Shown here one piece after another: positions 61,745-64,000 of a stretch of 64,000 nucleotides of DNA. Below the pieces are notes generated by a model. That model was not told the DNA's origin. It did no database searches and saw only the letters and a list, made by a program, of their open reading frames with translations. Source of the DNA: Halichondria panicea (Eukaryota; Porifera; Demospongiae; Suberitida; Halichondriidae); NCBI RefSeq assembly GCF_963675165.1, contig NC_087387.1, positions 75,001 through 139,000 on the forward strand, read 5' to 3'. Position 1 is the first letter of the stretch. The number at the start of each line of letters is the position of its first letter. The position numbers and the translations under genes were made by a program.

Positions 61745-62137
61745 ATGTGGCTAACTCTAAGGATAGCATGGCTGTCTGTACTTTTAACTTTATGTGTGTT
61801 ACAAGCACAGTCAGAGAGAATAAGAAAGATAACTGTTGACAAGTTGGTGGAGAATAAGCAAGAACTAGCTGAGATTGAAAGTGCATTGGAAGACATTGGC
61901 CAATCATTCCGAGACTTTGGAACAAAAGTTAAGAACTTTTTCACTCCTAAATCAGATCGTCCAACGCCAAGACCAATGGATCATATTCCAGCAGTGTTTC
62001 AAGAGCAGCAAGAGCCGGGGTTGTTGTTAGAGGAGGCAGTTGTCAAGGCTGCATTGGATAGTGTAGTGCAGGAACAGTCAGAAGATGTAGCTAACTATAG
62101 CTGGTTCAGGAGACTCTTAGCAAAAGCTCTGCAATAA
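61745..62137 (+). CDS. Secreted small protein with cationic helices
   Basis: An intronless 130-residue protein. MWLTLRIAWLSVLLTLCVLQ is the signal peptide. An acidic stretch (ENKQELAEIESALEDIGQSF) leads into a basic segment, FRDFGTKVKNFFTPKSDRPT; then a Glu-rich part; then the C-terminus SWFRRLLAKALQ, an amphipathic Trp-led cationic helix. The Trp-Phe-basic opening resembles SWFKNLIRRG in the 60129-60866 gene. AATAAA overlaps the stop region (62131). The start codon ATG at 61745 is used because it gives the signal peptide. Confidence 0.65.
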   Translation: MWLTLRIAWLSVLLTLCVLQAQSERIRKITVDKLVENKQELAEIESALEDIGQSFRDFGTKVKNFFTPKSDRPTPRPMDHIPAVFQEQQEPGLLLEEAVVKAALDSVVQEQSEDVANYSWFRRLLAKALQ

Positions 62138-62323
62138 ACTGTTTATTGAATGTGTTGTTGTTTTTGTCAGACCTTATAATACATCTATGATGTTGGTCAA
62201 CTTTGCATAATAAAGCTTTAGTTGCAGTTACAACACCAAGTGTTTATTGTTGTCTATGCCGATTTTTCTCTAAAATATTCTGTATACAGTAGGCTTAGAG
62301 AAAACTCGGCCTGGGAAGATGTA

Positions 62324-62710
62324 TACCGTATATCTTCTAATTTATCGGACACTTCTAATTACCCGGACACTCTTTTGGGCAATTTTCGTTGTTCTAATAC
62401 AACGGACACTCCAGTACTTTAATATTACATTTGTTCTAAATATCCGGACAATACCTTGAAAAGTTGAGCTACCATTCATAGACGGCAAGTAAGACTTAGA
62501 GTGCTGCAGTTAGATAGCCTTTGAGTAGCTAGTTTTAGATAGCTAGTGCAACTATTCAGTCGTACCCTGTTCTAGCTCGCATGCAGCTGCTTGCTTGTTC
62601 TAATTATTCCGGACACTTCGCATGCTCTATAAAAGTCTGTTCCAATTATACCCGGACAATTTCCAAAATAATTATTTTTTGCTGTCCGATAAATTAGAAG
62701 ATATACGGTA
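62324..62710 (-). mobile_element. MITE-like element, second copy, inverted
   Basis: A 387-bp element closely matching the reverse complement of 16323-16711, including terminal inverted repeats and flanking TA. It is intergenic here. High similarity between copies suggests fairly recent movement. Confidence 0.87.
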
Positions 62711-62853
62711 AATGATGTGCGGCTACTTATAGAGGCTCATGTGCCCGCGCCTGATATTCTGCGCATGCTCATAATAATTATAGTATATACTTTCTTCAGC
62801 AAAAAAATTTTTTTTCATCATACACAAAATTTCAGTTAGTACATTGTTCCACT

Positions 62854-64000
62854 TCACTTTTTTTCCAGTAATTCTCTGCTCAGTAGTGCCTCGATGATGG
62901 AAGTTTGGTTGAGCCTGAAGGGTGGGGGGTCAGGAGGGGATGGCTGAGGACCTGGTTGGGCCATATGAGCTACTTTTCTGCTCAGTAATGCCTCGATGAT
63001 GGCAGTTTGGTTGAGCGTGAAGGGTGGGGGGTCAGGAGGGGATGGCTGAGGACCTGGTTGGGCCATATGAGCTACTTCTCTGCTCAGTAATGCCTCGATG
63101 ATGGCAGTTTGGTTGAGCGTGAAGGGTGGGGGGTCAGGAGGGGATGGCTGAGGACCTGGTTGGGCCATATGAGCTACTTCTCTGCTCAGTAATGCCTCGA
63201 TGATGGCAGTTCGGTTGAGCGTGAAGGGTGGGGGGTCAGGAGGGGATGGCTGAGGACCTGGTTGGGCCATATGAGCTATTTCTCTGCTCAGTAATGCCTC
63301 GATGATAGCAGTTCGGTTGAGCCTGAAGGGTGGGGGGTCAGGAGGGGATGGCTGAGGACCTGGTTGGGCCATATGAGCTACTTCTCTGCTCAGTAATGCC
63401 TCGATGATGGCAGTTCGGTTGAGCGTGAAGGGTGGGGGGTCAGGAGGGGATGGCTGAGGACCTGGTTGGGCCATATGAGCTACTTCTCTGCTCAGTAATG
63501 CCTCGATGATGGCAGTTCGGTTGAGCGTGAAGGGTGGGGGGTCAGGAGGGGATGGCTGAGGACCTGGTTGGGCCATATGAGCTACTTCTCTGCTCAGTAA
63601 TGCCTCGATGATGGCAGTTCGGTTGAGCGTGAAGGGTGGGGGGTCAGGAGGGGATGGCTGAGGACCTGGTTGGGCCATATGAGCTATTTCTCTGCTCAGT
63701 AATGCCTCGATGATGGCAGTTCGGTTGAGCGTGAAGGGTGGGGGGTCAGGAGGGGATGGCTGAGGACCTGGTTGGGCCATATGAGCTATTTCTCTGCTCA
63801 GTAATGCCTCGATGATGGCAGTTCGGTTGAGCGTGAAGGGTGGGGGGTCAGGAGGGGATGGCTGAGGACCTGGTTGGGCCATATGAGCTATTTCTCTGCT
63901 CAGTAATGCCTCGATGATGGCAGTTTGGTTGAGCGTGAAGGGTGGGGGGTCAGGAGGGGATGGCTGAGGACCTGGTTGGGCCATATGAGCTACTTCTCTG
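62854..64000 (-). CDS. Tandem-repeat protein, eleven 34-residue units, C-terminal end (partial)
   Basis: An open frame that runs off the window and ends at a stop at 62854. It consists of eleven units of 102 bp with no frameshift or stop. Each unit encodes MAQPGPQPSPPDPPPF, LNRTAIIEALLSRE and VAH or IAH. Most changes among units are conservative (R/Q, V/I, T/R). The last unit breaks off as SRELLEKK. A proline-rich loop plus a short helix per unit could be a structural or secreted repeat. The upstream part and any start or signal peptide lie outside. Non-coding minisatellite DNA remains possible because 102 is a multiple of three. Confidence 0.55.
   Translation of the reverse strand, partial: REVAHMAQPGPQPSPPDPPPFTLNQTAIIEALLSREIAHMAQPGPQPSPPDPPPFTLNRTAIIEALLSREIAHMAQPGPQPSPPDPPPFTLNRTAIIEALLSREIAHMAQPGPQPSPPDPPPFTLNRTAIIEALLSREVAHMAQPGPQPSPPDPPPFTLNRTAIIEALLSREVAHMAQPGPQPSPPDPPPFTLNRTAIIEALLSREVAHMAQPGPQPSPPDPPPFRLNRTAIIEALLSREIAHMAQPGPQPSPPDPPPFTLNRTAIIEALLSREVAHMAQPGPQPSPPDPPPFTLNQTAIIEALLSREVAHMAQPGPQPSPPDPPPFTLNQTAIIEALLSRKVAHMAQPGPQPSPPDPPPFRLNQTSIIEALLSRELLEKK

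Overview
This is eukaryotic, metazoan nuclear DNA. Genes are broken into many short exons by GT-AG introns, often only 50-60 bases long. They encode animal-type proteins: MyD88, a three-CH-domain filamin of the jitterbug type, LSM10, TTLL12, a tau/MAP-type tubulin-binding repeat and MTRR. The compact gene spacing, tiny introns and head-to-head gene pairs fit an early-branching animal, most likely a demosponge. The species is an inference; the sequence contains no diagnostic marker such as rRNA.

Layout. 1-1724 (minus) is the 5' part of TTLL12, head-to-head with ABT1 (1946-3460). A small helix-hairpin-helix-type gene (3654-4106, minus) follows, then glutamine-dependent NAD synthetase NADSYN1 (4254-9900, minus, 18 exons, with a long extra C-terminal tail). 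A secreted DUF547 protein, an intronless secreted protein, Mn superoxide dismutase and a 44-residue membrane protein occupy 10061-13912. A very large ankyrin-repeat and coiled-coil gene (about 35 exons, 14213-27083) carries a MITE, a 43-bp minisatellite and about eight tandem copies of a roughly 345-bp foldback repeat in its introns. An SH3/U1-zinc-finger gene and a PYM/eIF2A-tail-like gene are paired at 27305-29648. Filamin (29846-34403), MyD88 (34612-36606), THUMPD1 (37086-39923) and a tau/MAP-like gene (40106-42901) all run on minus. MARS1 (43007-48365, plus), LSM10 (minus) and MTRR (plus, to 53059) follow. From 54 to 62 kb there is a cluster of seven intronless genes for small secreted proteins, several shaped like antimicrobial peptide precursors: signal peptide, acidic pro-region, cationic amphipathic block. 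The window ends inside an open frame made of 102-bp (34-residue) repeats.

How the genes relate. The housekeeping genes (NAD synthesis, methionyl-tRNA charging, methionine synthase repair, histone pre-mRNA processing, ribosome biogenesis, tRNA acetylation) have no common pathway. Several share short divergent promoters. MyD88 and the secreted-peptide cluster point to innate immunity.

The most unusual feature is recurrent. Tandem repeats sit across exon-intron junctions in at least seven places (TTLL12 twice, NADSYN1 twice, the ankyrin gene, MyD88, MARS1, MTRR), so that pieces of exon together with their splice donor or acceptor are multiplied up to about 25 times. A second recurrent element is a satellite-like unit that is itself a large imperfect inverted repeat. 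Exon borders below were set by hand from splice consensus, reading-frame closure and family similarity recalled from memory; no database search was run.
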